A stretch of 64,000 bases of DNA, taken from positions 22,765 to 86,764 of the forward strand of contig NZ_JAIESM010000022.1 in assembly GCF_019746015.1 (NCBI RefSeq), given 5' to 3'. This stretch comes from Sphingomonas sp. (GTDB taxonomy: Bacteria > Pseudomonadota > Alphaproteobacteria > Sphingomonadales > Sphingomonadaceae). The translations under genes were made by a program, and so were the position numbers. The notes under the pieces are model-generated. The model searched no databases. It saw only the letters and a program-made list of their open reading frames with translations, and had not been told where the DNA came from. Shown in pieces: positions 8,136-17,379 of this stretch (position 1 is its first letter; every line of letters begins with the position of its first letter).

Positions 8136-9940
8136 TCCGTTGGTTGACAGTCTGGTTGACACTGTTGGCAACCGCCATGCCGGCGGCGGCGCAGAATTAT
8201 CTTTCGCGCCTGCCCGAAGACGAGATCATTTATTTCCTGCTGCCCGACCGTTTCGACAATGCGGACCCGGCCAATGACCGTGGCGGCCTGACCGGGGACC
8301 GGCTGAAAACCGGCTATGACCCGACGAGCAAGGGCTTCTACCATGGCGGCGACCTGAAGGGCGTGATCCGCCGGCTGGACTATCTGCAGCATCTGGGCGT
8401 GACCGCCATCTGGGTCGGCCCGATCTTCAAGAACAAGCCGGTTCAGGGCCCGCCGGGGGCGGAATCGGCGGGCTATCACGGCTATTGGATCACCGATTTC
8501 ACGCAAGTCGACCCGCATTTCGGCACCAATGCCGATTTCAAGGCGCTGGTCGATGCGGCGCACGCGCGCGGCATCAAGGTGTATATGGACATCATCGTCA
8601 ACCACACGGCAGACGTGATCAAATATCGCCAGTGCGTGCCCGACACCAATTGCCCCTATCGCGCGAAGGGGGACTATCCCTTTTCGCGGCGCGGCGGGGT
8701 GGATGGCGCGGCGATCAATCCGGGCTTTGCCGGCGATGCGGTGCAGACGCCGGACAATTTCGCCAGGCTCACCGACCCCGGCTTTGCCTATACCCCCTAT
8801 CTGCCCAAGGGCGAGGAGCAGGCGAAAACGCCGGCGTGGCTCAACGACATCACGCTCTATCACAATCGCGGCGATTCGACCTGGACCGGCGAGAGCGTGA
8901 CCTATGGCGATTTTGCGGGGCTGGACGATCTGGCGACCGAGGACCCCCGCGTCGTCGCCGGCTTTATCGACATCTTCAAGGGCTGGATCGACCGGTTCGG
9001 CATCGACGGCTATCGCATCGACACCGCCAAGCATGTGAACCCGGAATTCTGGCAGGCCTTTGTGCCGGCCATCCGTGCGCACGCCCGCGCGCGCGGCATC
9101 CCGAACTTCCACATCTTTGGCGAGGTTGCGCTGGGCGTGTTCGATACGGCGCAGCTGGCCCGCCACACCCGGGTGGACGGCTTTCCCGCCGTGCTCGATT
9201 TCGGCTTTCAGATCGCGGTGATCCGCGCCCTGGCGGAGGGCAAGGGCACCGACCTGCTGGCCGAGCTGTTTGCCAATGATGCGATCTATGAGGGCGGCGC
9301 AGACACGGCGCGGACGCTGCCGACATTCCTTGGCAACCATGACGGCGGCCGCTTTGCCACCTTCGTGCGGCAGATGAACCCCGGCGCCGATGCCGCCGAG
9401 CAGCTGGCGCGGGTGAAGCTGGCGCACGCGATGCTGCTCACGCTGCGCGGCGTGCCAACGGTCTATTCGGGCGATGAGCAGGGCTTTGTCGGCTATGGCG
9501 GCGATCAGGATGCGCGCGAAGACATGTTTGCCAGCAAAGTGGCGCGCTATACCGACCATGGTCTGCTGGGCACGACATCGACCAACGCCGTGGCCAATTT
9601 CGACGAGCAGCACCCGCTGTACCGGCTGATTGCCGGTCTGGCCAAGCTGCGCGCCGCGCACCCGGCCCTGCGCCGGGGCATCACCACCGTGCGCGCGGCT
9701 GAGGACAAGCCGGGGCTGTTCGCGGTGACGCGGCGCGACGCAGCGAGCGGCGAGCGCGTGCTGATCGCCTTCAACACCTCGGCCGAGCCGATCACCCGGC
9801 AGATCGCGATTGCCAGCGACGTGGCCGGGTTCGACACGCTCGACGGCGGTTGCCCGGCGGCCGTTTCCGCGCCGGGCAGCGTCCGGCTGACAGTGCCGGC
9901 GTTCGGCTATGCAATCTGTAAGGGCAGGGTCAATCCGTGA
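8132..9940 (+). CDS. Exported alpha-amylase-family glycoside hydrolase (GH13)
   Basis: 602 residues with a signal peptide (residues 1-21, cut after AAA) and a complete GH13 barrel: DIIVNH (153-158), nucleophile Asp297 in GYRIDTAKH, acid/base Glu331 in IFGEVALG and Asp404 in FLGNHDGG. A C-terminal beta domain follows (about 510-602). It probably works in the periplasm, splitting maltodextrins imported by the receptor into shorter oligomers. GH13 subfamily cannot be fixed by eye; alpha-amylase, cyclomaltodextrinase or glucanotransferase activity are all possible. The start overlaps the halogenase stop (ATGA) and the stop overlaps the next start (GTGA), so translation is coupled. Confidence 0.87.
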   Translation: MIRWLTVWLTLLATAMPAAAQNYLSRLPEDEIIYFLLPDRFDNADPANDRGGLTGDRLKTGYDPTSKGFYHGGDLKGVIRRLDYLQHLGVTAIWVGPIFKNKPVQGPPGAESAGYHGYWITDFTQVDPHFGTNADFKALVDAAHARGIKVYMDIIVNHTADVIKYRQCVPDTNCPYRAKGDYPFSRRGGVDGAAINPGFAGDAVQTPDNFARLTDPGFAYTPYLPKGEEQAKTPAWLNDITLYHNRGDSTWTGESVTYGDFAGLDDLATEDPRVVAGFIDIFKGWIDRFGIDGYRIDTAKHVNPEFWQAFVPAIRAHARARGIPNFHIFGEVALGVFDTAQLARHTRVDGFPAVLDFGFQIAVIRALAEGKGTDLLAELFANDAIYEGGADTARTLPTFLGNHDGGRFATFVRQMNPGADAAEQLARVKLAHAMLLTLRGVPTVYSGDEQGFVGYGGDQDAREDMFASKVARYTDHGLLGTTSTNAVANFDEQHPLYRLIAGLAKLRAAHPALRRGITTVRAAEDKPGLFAVTRRDAASGERVLIAFNTSAEPITRQIAIASDVAGFDTLDGGCPAAVSAPGSVRLTVPAFGYAICKGRVNP

Positions 9941-11559
9941 GCACATCGCAAGTCTTGCGCGAAGAGCATCCGCACGCGGCGCGCGAATGGTGGCGCGGCG
10001 CGACCATCTATCAAATCTATCCGCGCTCCTTTGTCGATTCGAACGGCGACGGGATCGGCGATCTGCCGGGCATCACTGCCCGGCTGGATCATGTCGCGTC
10101 GCTGGGGGTGGAGGCGGTGTGGCTGTCGCCCTTCTTTCCCTCGCCGATGAAGGATTTCGGCTATGACGTCAGCGATTATTGCGGCGTCGATCCGATTTTC
10201 GGCACGCTCGCTGACTTCGACGCGCTGGTCGCGCGGGCGCATGCGCTGGGGCTGCGCGTCATCATTGATCAGGTCTATGCCCATACGTCGGACGCGCATG
10301 ACTGGTTCGCCGAGAGCCGCGCCAGCCGAGACAATCCGCGCGCCGACTGGTATGTCTGGGCCGACGCCAAGCCGGAGGGGAGCCCGCCCAACAACTGGCA
10401 ATCGGTGTTCGGCGGCCCGGCCTGGACGTGGGACGCGCGGCGCGGCCAATATTACATGCACAATTTCCTGAGCAGCCAGCCGCAGCTCAACCTGCACAAC
10501 CCGGATGTGCAGGATGCGCTGCTCGATACCGCGCGCTTCTGGCTCGATCGCGGCGTGGATGGTTTCCGCGTCGATGCGATCAACTTTTCGATGCACGACC
10601 CCGCGCTCACCGACAATCCGCCGGCGCCGCCCAGCGCCGCGCCGCGCAGCCGCCCGTTCGATTTCCAGCTGCACGTCCACAACCAGTCGCACCCCGATAT
10701 CCCGCGCTTCATCGCGCGGATGCGCGAAGTGCTCGACAGCTATGGCGCCACCTTCAGCGTGGCCGAAGTGGGCGGGGCGGACAGCGACCGCGAGATGAAG
10801 GCGTTCACCGCCGGCGACGCGCATTTCAACTCCGCCTACAGCTTCGACTTTCTCTATGCCGAGCGGCTGACCCCGGCGCTGGTGCGCGATACGGCCGCAC
10901 GCTGGCCCGATGCGCCGGGCATTGGCTGGCCGAGCTGGGCCTTTTCCAACCATGATGCGCCGCGCGCCATTTCGCGCTGGGCGCCGCCGCACGCGCGCGC
11001 TGCCTATGCGCGGATGACGATGCTGTTGCTGCTGTGCCTGCGCGGCGATGTGTTCCTCTATCAGGGTGACGAGCTGGGGCTGACCCAGGTCGAGATCGGC
11101 TATGCCGACCTGAAAGACCCGGAGGCGATTGCCAACTGGCCGCTGACGCTGGGGCGCGACGGCGCGCGCACGCCGATGCCGTGGTGTGCGAATTCGCCCA
11201 ATCTGGGCTTTTCGACCGCGCGGCCCTGGCTGCCGCTGGGCGCCGATCATGGCGCGCTGGCGGCGGAGGTGCAGGCGCATGATCCGCAGTCGATGCTCAA
11301 CCTCACCCGCCGGCTGATCGCCCGGCGCCGGGCGAGCGACGCGCTGCTGACCGGCACCATGGAGGTGACCACCGCGACCGAGACGCTGCTGGTGTTCGAG
11401 CGTGTGGTGCCGGGCGAGCGGCTGATCTGCGCGTTCAACCTGGGCGAGGCGCCGTGCGACTGGCGACCCGAGGGCGAGTGGCAGGTGATCGAGAGCGTGA
11501 ACGACGCCGGTCTCGGCCGGCTGGGCGCGTTTGCCGGGCTGATTGCGGTCGCACGATGA
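9937..11559 (+). CDS. GH13 alpha-glucosidase (oligo-1,6-glucosidase type)
   Basis: 540 residues starting at GTG 9937, overlapping the amylase stop. No signal peptide is seen, so it is likely cytoplasmic. Motifs: YQIYPRSFVDSNGDGIGDLPG near residues 25-45 (typical of alpha-glucosidases and oligo-1,6-glucosidases), QPQLNL at 181-186, nucleophile Asp213 in GFRVDAIN, acid/base Glu277 in VAEVGG and Asp340 in SNHDAPRA. It releases glucose from the non-reducing end of maltose and short maltodextrins. A C-terminal domain with TPMPW and a final beta-sandwich is normal for the group. Being cytoplasmic, it would act on sugar brought in by the SLC45-type carrier. Confidence 0.88.
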   Translation: MSTSQVLREEHPHAAREWWRGATIYQIYPRSFVDSNGDGIGDLPGITARLDHVASLGVEAVWLSPFFPSPMKDFGYDVSDYCGVDPIFGTLADFDALVARAHALGLRVIIDQVYAHTSDAHDWFAESRASRDNPRADWYVWADAKPEGSPPNNWQSVFGGPAWTWDARRGQYYMHNFLSSQPQLNLHNPDVQDALLDTARFWLDRGVDGFRVDAINFSMHDPALTDNPPAPPSAAPRSRPFDFQLHVHNQSHPDIPRFIARMREVLDSYGATFSVAEVGGADSDREMKAFTAGDAHFNSAYSFDFLYAERLTPALVRDTAARWPDAPGIGWPSWAFSNHDAPRAISRWAPPHARAAYARMTMLLLLCLRGDVFLYQGDELGLTQVEIGYADLKDPEAIANWPLTLGRDGARTPMPWCANSPNLGFSTARPWLPLGADHGALAAEVQAHDPQSMLNLTRRLIARRRASDALLTGTMEVTTATETLLVFERVVPGERLICAFNLGEAPCDWRPEGEWQVIESVNDAGLGRLGAFAGLIAVAR

Positions 11560-11579
11560 CGGGCAGGGCAGGGGAAGCG

Positions 11580-13646
11580 ATGATGGAGCGGGCAGCGATC
11601 AACGGGGTGCGGTGGTTGGTCGCGGCGATCACCGCACTGATGCTGGGCACGCCGGCGCTGGCGGAGGATGTGGCCGTTGCCGCCGCCCAGTCGCCCGGCG
11701 GCGTGGTGGCAGTGGCGCTCTATATCGATGGCGACGGGCGGGTGAGCTACACCGTGTCGCGGCGCGGCACCGCCATTCTCGACAAGTCGCGGCTGGGCTT
11801 TTTGTTCACCGATCAGGCCAAGATCGAGCGCGACCAGATGTTCGTTGCCGCCACCATGCGCGACGAGGATGGCAGCTGGGAACAGCCCTGGGGCGAATGG
11901 CGCACCATCCGCAACCACTTCCGCGAACTGCGCGCGCGCTTTCAGGACAAGGGGGCGCCGGGCCGCCGCTATGATGTGGTGTTCCGCCTTTATGACGATG
12001 GCGTCGGCTTCCGCTATGAATTTCCCGAACAGGCCGCGCTTAAGACCGCGAACATTGCCGATGAGCTGACCGAATTCGCCTTTGCGCAGGATGGCACGGC
12101 ATGGTGGAAGCCGGCATTCCTGTGGAACCGCGAGGAATATCTCTACAACAAGACGCCGCTGGCCGCCGTCGGCACCGCCGACACGCCGGTGACGATCCGG
12201 CTGGCGGACGGCACCCATGTCGCGCTGCACGAGGCGGCGCTGGTCGATTATTCGGGCATGGCGGTGGCGCGCACCGACGGCAATACGCTGCGCGCCACGC
12301 TGACGCCGGGCGCCGGGCGCCCCAAGGTGGTGCGCAGCGGCGCGTGGCACACGCCGTGGCGCACCCTGATCATCGCCGATGATGCGGCCGGGCTCTATAT
12401 GAGCCACCTGATGCTCAACCTGAACGAACCCAACAAGCTGGGCGATGTGCGCTGGGTGAAGCCGGGCAAGTTCGTGGGCGTGTGGTGGAACATGATCAAG
12501 GGCGACTGGACCTGGGCGCGGGGCCCCCGCCACGGCGCCACCACCGCCAATGTGAAGCGCTATATCGACTTTGCCGCCGCCAACGGCATCGGCCAGGTGC
12601 TGGTGGAAGGCTGGAACATCGGCTGGGACGGGCAATGGTTCGGCAATGGCAACGACATGAATTTCGCCCAGCCGACCGAGGATTTCGACGCGAAAGCGCT
12701 CGCCGCCTATGCCAGGTCGAAGGGCGTGGCGCTGATCGGCCATCACGAAACCGGGGGCGCGGCCAGCCATTATGAGGCGCAGTTCGACGCCGCCTTCAAA
12801 TTCGCCGCCGACCATGGCGAGCGGGTGGTGAAGACGGGCTATGTGACCGATGCCGGGCAGATCGAGCGTGTCGAGCCCGACGGCACCCGCCTGCGCGAAT
12901 GGCATGAGGGGCAGTGGATGGCCAACCACCATGTCCGCGTGCTGGAGGCGGCCGCGCGCTATCATGTGGCGATCGACAGCCATGAGCCGATCAAGGGCAC
13001 CGGGCTGCAGCGCACCTATCCCAACTGGGTGGCGCGCGAGGGGTCGCGGGGCATGGAATATAACGCCTGGGGCGGCAAGAACCCGCCCGAGCATGAGGCG
13101 AACCTGGTGTTCACGCGGATGCTGGAAGGGCCGATGGACTTCACCCCCGGCGTGCTGAGCCTGACCGGCCAGAATGACAGCGCGATCCAGTCGACCATCG
13201 CCAAGCAGCTGGCGCTTTACGTCGTGCTTTATTCGCCGGTGGTGATGGCGGCCGATACGCCGGAAAACTACGCCCGCTATCCCGGCCCCTTCCGGTTCAT
13301 CAGGGATGTCGTCACCGACTGGGCCGATACCCGCGTGCTGAACGGCGCGGTCGGCGATTATGTGACGATCGCCCGGCAGGACCGGCACAGCGCCGACTGG
13401 TATCTGGGCGCGGTGACCGACGAGGAAGCGCGCACCCTGTCGGTGAAGCTCGATTTCCTGACCCCCGGCGTCACCTATACCGCGCAAATCTATCGCGATG
13501 CGCCCGATGCCGATTACCGCACCGACAAGCGCCACGCGATCATCATCGAAAGCCGCAAGGTGACGGCGGTCGACACGCTGTCGCTCGCGCTGGCGCCGGG
13601 CGGCGGGCAGGCGATCCGCTTCGTCGCGCCGGGCAAGCGCAAATGA
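11580..13646 (+). CDS. GH97 glycoside hydrolase (alpha-glucosidase, SusB-like)
   Basis: 688 residues from ATG 11580, preferred because AGGGGAAG lies 4-10 nt upstream; ATG 11556 overlaps the previous stop but has no ribosome site, and ATG 11583 is also possible. Signal peptide to about residue 28 (LGTPALAED). The family pattern fits SusB of Bacteroides: Glu390 in GHHETGG, Glu469 in DSHEPIKGTG and Glu493 in GSRGMEYNAW. The Glu469-Glu493 spacing of 24 equals that of SusB Glu508-Glu532, suggesting an inverting glucosidase with calcium-assisted catalysis. Likely periplasmic, removing glucose from alpha-linked oligosaccharides. The stop overlaps the esterase start (ATGA). Confidence 0.88.
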   Translation: MMERAAINGVRWLVAAITALMLGTPALAEDVAVAAAQSPGGVVAVALYIDGDGRVSYTVSRRGTAILDKSRLGFLFTDQAKIERDQMFVAATMRDEDGSWEQPWGEWRTIRNHFRELRARFQDKGAPGRRYDVVFRLYDDGVGFRYEFPEQAALKTANIADELTEFAFAQDGTAWWKPAFLWNREEYLYNKTPLAAVGTADTPVTIRLADGTHVALHEAALVDYSGMAVARTDGNTLRATLTPGAGRPKVVRSGAWHTPWRTLIIADDAAGLYMSHLMLNLNEPNKLGDVRWVKPGKFVGVWWNMIKGDWTWARGPRHGATTANVKRYIDFAAANGIGQVLVEGWNIGWDGQWFGNGNDMNFAQPTEDFDAKALAAYARSKGVALIGHHETGGAASHYEAQFDAAFKFAADHGERVVKTGYVTDAGQIERVEPDGTRLREWHEGQWMANHHVRVLEAAARYHVAIDSHEPIKGTGLQRTYPNWVAREGSRGMEYNAWGGKNPPEHEANLVFTRMLEGPMDFTPGVLSLTGQNDSAIQSTIAKQLALYVVLYSPVVMAADTPENYARYPGPFRFIRDVVTDWADTRVLNGAVGDYVTIARQDRHSADWYLGAVTDEEARTLSVKLDFLTPGVTYTAQIYRDAPDADYRTDKRHAIIIESRKVTAVDTLSLALAPGGGQAIRFVAPGKRK

Positions 13647-14569
13647 TCCGCGCGCTGCTGCTGCTGCTCGCGCTGCTGGGCGCGGCGCCCGCGCTGGCGA
13701 AAAAGCCGCCCGCCGCCGCCACCGGCAGCTTCGTCGATCTGCCGCGCGTCGCCTCCAAGAACCTGCCCGAGCCCGCGCATGTGACGATCTGGCTGCCGCC
13801 CGGCTATGCCCGGGGGCGGGATCGCTACCCCGTGCTCTACATGCATGACGGGCAGAACCTCTTCTTCCCCAAGCAGTCGGGCTATAACAAGGTGTGGGCG
13901 GCCGATAAGGCGATGGCCGCGCTGATCGCCGAGGGCGCGACCAGGGGCGCGATCATCGTCGGCATCTGGCACCAGAAGGCGCGCGCCGCGCAATATTTTC
14001 CGCAGGCGCTCTATGCGTCGCTGCCGGCGGCGGCGCAGGCAGAGGCGGACCGCTTCATCGCGCGGCCGCTCTATTCGGACGGGTATCTGCGCTTCCTGGC
14101 AACCGAGCTGAAGCCGATGATCGACCGGCGTTATCGCACGCTGAAAGACCGGGAGCACACATTCGTCGCCGGCTCCAGCATGGGCGGGCTGATCTCGCTC
14201 TATGCGCTCGCCGCCTATCCGCAGACCTTTGGCGCGGCGGCGTGCCTGTCCACCCATTGGCCGCTGGCCGACCCCAGCCGCGTGAATGCCATGCAGGCCG
14301 GCGTGCTGGGCGCGTGGGACATTTTCCTGCGCGACCGGCTAGGGCCGCCGGCCGGCCGGCGCGTCTGGTTCGACCATGGCGACCAGACGCTCGACAGCTT
14401 CTATGGCCCCTGGCAGGTGGAGGTGGACCGGCGGATGATCGCCAATGGCTGGCAGCCGGGCCGCGATTTCGAAACCAAAAGCTATGTCGGTGCCGCGCAT
14501 GAGGAAAATGCCTGGGCGGAGCGCTTTCCCGAGGTGCTGCGCTGGCTGCTGACGGAGCCGGCGGCGTGA
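13643..14569 (+). CDS. Exported alpha/beta-hydrolase, esterase D/feruloyl-esterase type
   Basis: 308 residues with a signal peptide (1-19, ALA cut) and an alpha/beta-hydrolase core: VTIWLPPGYARGRDRYPVLYM (the usual entry strand), HDGQNLF and the nucleophile elbow GSSMGG with Ser179. A late His in GAAHEENAW is the probable catalytic histidine. Enzymes of this putative-esterase group cut ester bonds, sometimes acyl groups on sugars; here it may strip acyl decorations from the oligosaccharides or have a separate role. It lies in the middle of the coupled operon (ATGA at the start, GTGA at the end), so it is expressed with the glucosidases. Substrate is not deducible. Confidence 0.75.
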   Translation: MIRALLLLLALLGAAPALAKKPPAAATGSFVDLPRVASKNLPEPAHVTIWLPPGYARGRDRYPVLYMHDGQNLFFPKQSGYNKVWAADKAMAALIAEGATRGAIIVGIWHQKARAAQYFPQALYASLPAAAQAEADRFIARPLYSDGYLRFLATELKPMIDRRYRTLKDREHTFVAGSSMGGLISLYALAAYPQTFGAAACLSTHWPLADPSRVNAMQAGVLGAWDIFLRDRLGPPAGRRVWFDHGDQTLDSFYGPWQVEVDRRMIANGWQPGRDFETKSYVGAAHEENAWAERFPEVLRWLLTEPAA

Positions 14570-16047
14570 TCCGCATCGTCATTCTGGGCGGCGGCACGGC
14601 CGGCTGGATGGCGGCAAATCTGTTCGCGCGGGCCTGGTCGCCAGACCGCGCACAGGTGACGGTGATCGAAAGCCCCGACATCGGCATCATCGGCGTGGGC
14701 GAGGGATCGACCCCGCAGCTCAAGGCCTTTTTCGACCGGCTGGGCATTGCCGAGCGCGAGTGGATGCCGGCGTGCAACGCCACCTACAAGACCGGCATCG
14801 CCTTTCACGGCTGGTCGGAACGGCCCGGCTGCGACAGCTATTTCCACCCTTTCCCCAGCATGCTGGATGTGCACACCAACGACGCCTTTTTCAGCCATGC
14901 CGCCGCGCGCCGGGGCGGGGTGGATCTGGCCGCGCGGCCCGACCAATTCTATCTGCCCGCGCGCCTGGCCGCCGCGCAGCGCGGGCCGCACGCCGCGCCC
15001 GATTTCCCGTTCGAGGTGAGCTATGGCTATCATTTCGATGCCTATGGCGTGGGCAATTTCCTGCGCGCGCATGCGGTGGCGAACGGGGTGCAGCATCTGC
15101 CGCTGAAAGTGGTCGAGGTGGTGCTCGCCGCCGATGGCCAGGTGAGCGCCCTGAGGACCGAGGATGGCGCGCTGGTGAGTGGCGACCTGTTCGTCGATTC
15201 CAGCGGCTTTCGCAGCGTCATCGCGCAGGCGGCGCTGGGCGTGCCGTTCCTGCCCTTTGCCGACAATCTGTTCAACGACTCAGCCGTTGTGATGCCCACG
15301 CCGCGCCAGGGCGAGGCAATCAACGCGCACACCAAAGCGACCGCGCTGTCGGCCGGCTGGGTGTGGGACATTCCGCTGACCGGGCGGACCGGCAATGGCT
15401 ATGTCTATTCCTCGCGCTATCTGAGCGCGGACCAGGCGGAGGCGGAGCTGCGCGCGCATCTGGGGCTGGGCGACGATCCGCAGGCGCGCCACCTGACGAT
15501 GAAGGTCGGCCGCGTGGCGCAAAGCTGGGCCGCCAATTGCCTGACCGTGGGGCTGGCGCAGGGCTTTATCGAGCCGCTGGAGGCAACCGCGCTCCACATT
15601 GTGCAGGCAACGGTGGAGGGGTTCATCGACGCGTTCGAGCGCGGCGGCTTCACGCCCCGCTACCGCGACGAGTTCAACGCGCGGATCAATGCCCGTTATG
15701 AGGGGATACGCGACTATATCGTCTGCCATTACCGGGTGAACCAGCGCAGCGACAGCGATTACTGGCGCGACAATGCCGCCAACCCGGCCCTGTCGGACAC
15801 GCTGAAGGCGCTGCTCCATTGCTGGTATTCGGGTGGCGACCTGGTCGAGGCGGTCGACCGGCTGGGCATTGGCGGCTATTATTCCGCGATCAGCTGGCAT
15901 TGCCTGCTCGCCGGCTATGGCACCTTCCCGCCCGAGCTGCGCGCCGTGACCGGCGGGCACGACATGGCCCGCATCGACCATTTCCTGAACATCTGCGCGA
16001 CCCATTTCGCGCCGCACCATCACCAGCTCGCCGCCTTGCAAGGATAG
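14566..16047 (+). CDS. Flavin-dependent tryptophan-halogenase-like protein 2
   Basis: 493 residues starting at GTG 14566, overlapping the esterase stop. Motifs are complete: GGGTAGW (8-14), Lys75 in NATYKTGIAF, WVWDIP (265-270, WxWxIP) and Glu339 in GFIEPLEAT. It differs clearly from the first copy (different active-site lid, different C-terminal third), so the two are old paralogues or were recruited separately. An FADH2-dependent halogenase activity is possible by motif; the natural substrate is unknown. Location between an esterase and a glucose transporter in a maltodextrin operon suggests a role tied to carbohydrate sensing or uptake, not to a biosynthetic cluster, since no peptide or polyketide genes are nearby. 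Confidence 0.85.
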   Translation: MIRIVILGGGTAGWMAANLFARAWSPDRAQVTVIESPDIGIIGVGEGSTPQLKAFFDRLGIAEREWMPACNATYKTGIAFHGWSERPGCDSYFHPFPSMLDVHTNDAFFSHAAARRGGVDLAARPDQFYLPARLAAAQRGPHAAPDFPFEVSYGYHFDAYGVGNFLRAHAVANGVQHLPLKVVEVVLAADGQVSALRTEDGALVSGDLFVDSSGFRSVIAQAALGVPFLPFADNLFNDSAVVMPTPRQGEAINAHTKATALSAGWVWDIPLTGRTGNGYVYSSRYLSADQAEAELRAHLGLGDDPQARHLTMKVGRVAQSWAANCLTVGLAQGFIEPLEATALHIVQATVEGFIDAFERGGFTPRYRDEFNARINARYEGIRDYIVCHYRVNQRSDSDYWRDNAANPALSDTLKALLHCWYSGGDLVEAVDRLGIGGYYSAISWHCLLAGYGTFPPELRAVTGGHDMARIDHFLNICATHFAPHHHQLAALQG

Positions 16048-16050
16048 ACC

Positions 16051-17331
16051 ATGGCCCTCGCCCCCGCTGCTGCCAATGCCCCCGCCGACCAGGGCGTGAA
16101 CGCGCCCGACCTGCAGATGTTCGTCTTCGCGCTGTTCTTCACCTTTGGCGGCATCACCAGCCTGAACGACGTCATCATCCCGAAGCTCAAGGAGCTGTTC
16201 ACGCTCAACAATTTCGAAGCGTCGCTGGTGCAGGTGTGGTTCTTCGTCGCCTATGCCGTGGTCGGCATTCCGGGCGCCAAGCTGGTCAAGCGCATCGGCT
16301 ATATGCGCGGCGCGGTCGCCGGGCTGGTGACGATGATCGCCGGCTGCCTGTTGTTCATCCCGGCGAGCCAGACGGCGACGTTCAGCGTGTTCCTGCTTGC
16401 CTATTTCGTGCTGGCGAGCGGCGTGGTGCTGGTGCAGGTCGTCGCCAACCCGCTGATCAGCCTGCTCGGCCCGCCGCGCACCGCGCCCAGCCGGCTCACC
16501 TTTGCGCAGGCGTTCAATTCGCTCGGTACGACGATCTTTCCCTATTTCGGCGCGATCCTGATCCTCGGCAGCCTGGCCAAGGTGAGCGCCGGGCAATTGT
16601 CGGGCGCCGAGCTCGATGCCTATCGCACTGCCGAGACGCAGGCGATCGTGACGGGCTATCTCGGCATTGCGGCGGCGCTCGCGGCGGTTGCGCTCGCCGT
16701 CTGGCTGTTCCGCAACCGCGTGCAGGGCGAGCAGCACGAGGCATCGAGCCTGGCGCAGGGGCTCGCCCTCCTCAGGCGGCCGCGCTTTGGCCTGGGCGCG
16801 CTGTGCATCTTCCTCTATGTCGGTGCCGAAGTCGCGGTGGGCAGCTTTCTGGTCGGCAACCTGATGCTGGCCGACTCACTGGGCGCCACGCAGCAGCACG
16901 CGGGCAAGCTCATCCCGATCTACTGGGGGCTGGCGATGCTCGGCCGCTTTGCCGGATCGGCGGTGCTGCGCGTGGTCAGCCCGGCGATGGTGCTCGCCTT
17001 CAACGCGCTGGGCGCAGGCGCGCTGATCATCGTCTCGATCGCGACGACCGGCGCGGTTTCGGGCTATGCGCTGCTGGGCGTGGGGCTGATGAATTCGATC
17101 ATGTTCCCGGTCATCTTCACGCTCGCCAGCGAAGGGCTGGGCCGGCGCGCGGCGGACGGATCGGGGATCATCAACGTGGCGATTGTCGGCGGGGCGGTGG
17201 TGCCGGCGCTTTATGGCTGGCTGGCCGATCAGTCGGGCCTGCGCGCCGCGCTCATCCTGCCGATTGCCTGCTACGCGGTGATCGCGGCCTACGGGCTTTA
17301 CGCGCGTCGTCCGGTCTCGGCGCTCGCCTGA
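16051..17331 (+). CDS. FHS-family sugar:H+ symporter (FucP/GlcP-like, glucose)
   Basis: 426 residues, about 12 membrane segments. The first helix (MFVFALFFTFGGITSLND) and the later QAFNSLGTTIFPYFG stretch are strong signatures of the fucose/glucose-galactose permease group of MFS. It starts 3 nt after the halogenase stop with AAGGATAGACC upstream. As last gene of the operon it is the natural carrier for glucose released in the periplasm by the amylase and GH97 enzyme, complementing the SLC45-type carrier for intact disaccharides. Galactose or N-acetylglucosamine transport by relatives means the sugar is inferred from context. Confidence 0.85.
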   Translation: MALAPAAANAPADQGVNAPDLQMFVFALFFTFGGITSLNDVIIPKLKELFTLNNFEASLVQVWFFVAYAVVGIPGAKLVKRIGYMRGAVAGLVTMIAGCLLFIPASQTATFSVFLLAYFVLASGVVLVQVVANPLISLLGPPRTAPSRLTFAQAFNSLGTTIFPYFGAILILGSLAKVSAGQLSGAELDAYRTAETQAIVTGYLGIAAALAAVALAVWLFRNRVQGEQHEASSLAQGLALLRRPRFGLGALCIFLYVGAEVAVGSFLVGNLMLADSLGATQQHAGKLIPIYWGLAMLGRFAGSAVLRVVSPAMVLAFNALGAGALIIVSIATTGAVSGYALLGVGLMNSIMFPVIFTLASEGLGRRAADGSGIINVAIVGGAVVPALYGWLADQSGLRAALILPIACYAVIAAYGLYARRPVSALA

Positions 17332-17344
17332 TCGTCCGGCACGG

Positions 17345-17364
17345 CGGTGGTGGAGCTGAGCGGA
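17345..17364 (+). other. Putative attachment site, distal copy
   Basis: CGGTGGTGGAGCTGAG followed by CGGA; identical to 18984-19003 except at position 17361 (C for G). It reproduces 13 bases of the tRNA-Ala 3' end (including CCA) just 13 nt after the glucose transporter stop. Confidence 0.7.
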
Positions 17365-17379
17365 GCTGCTCCTGTATTT

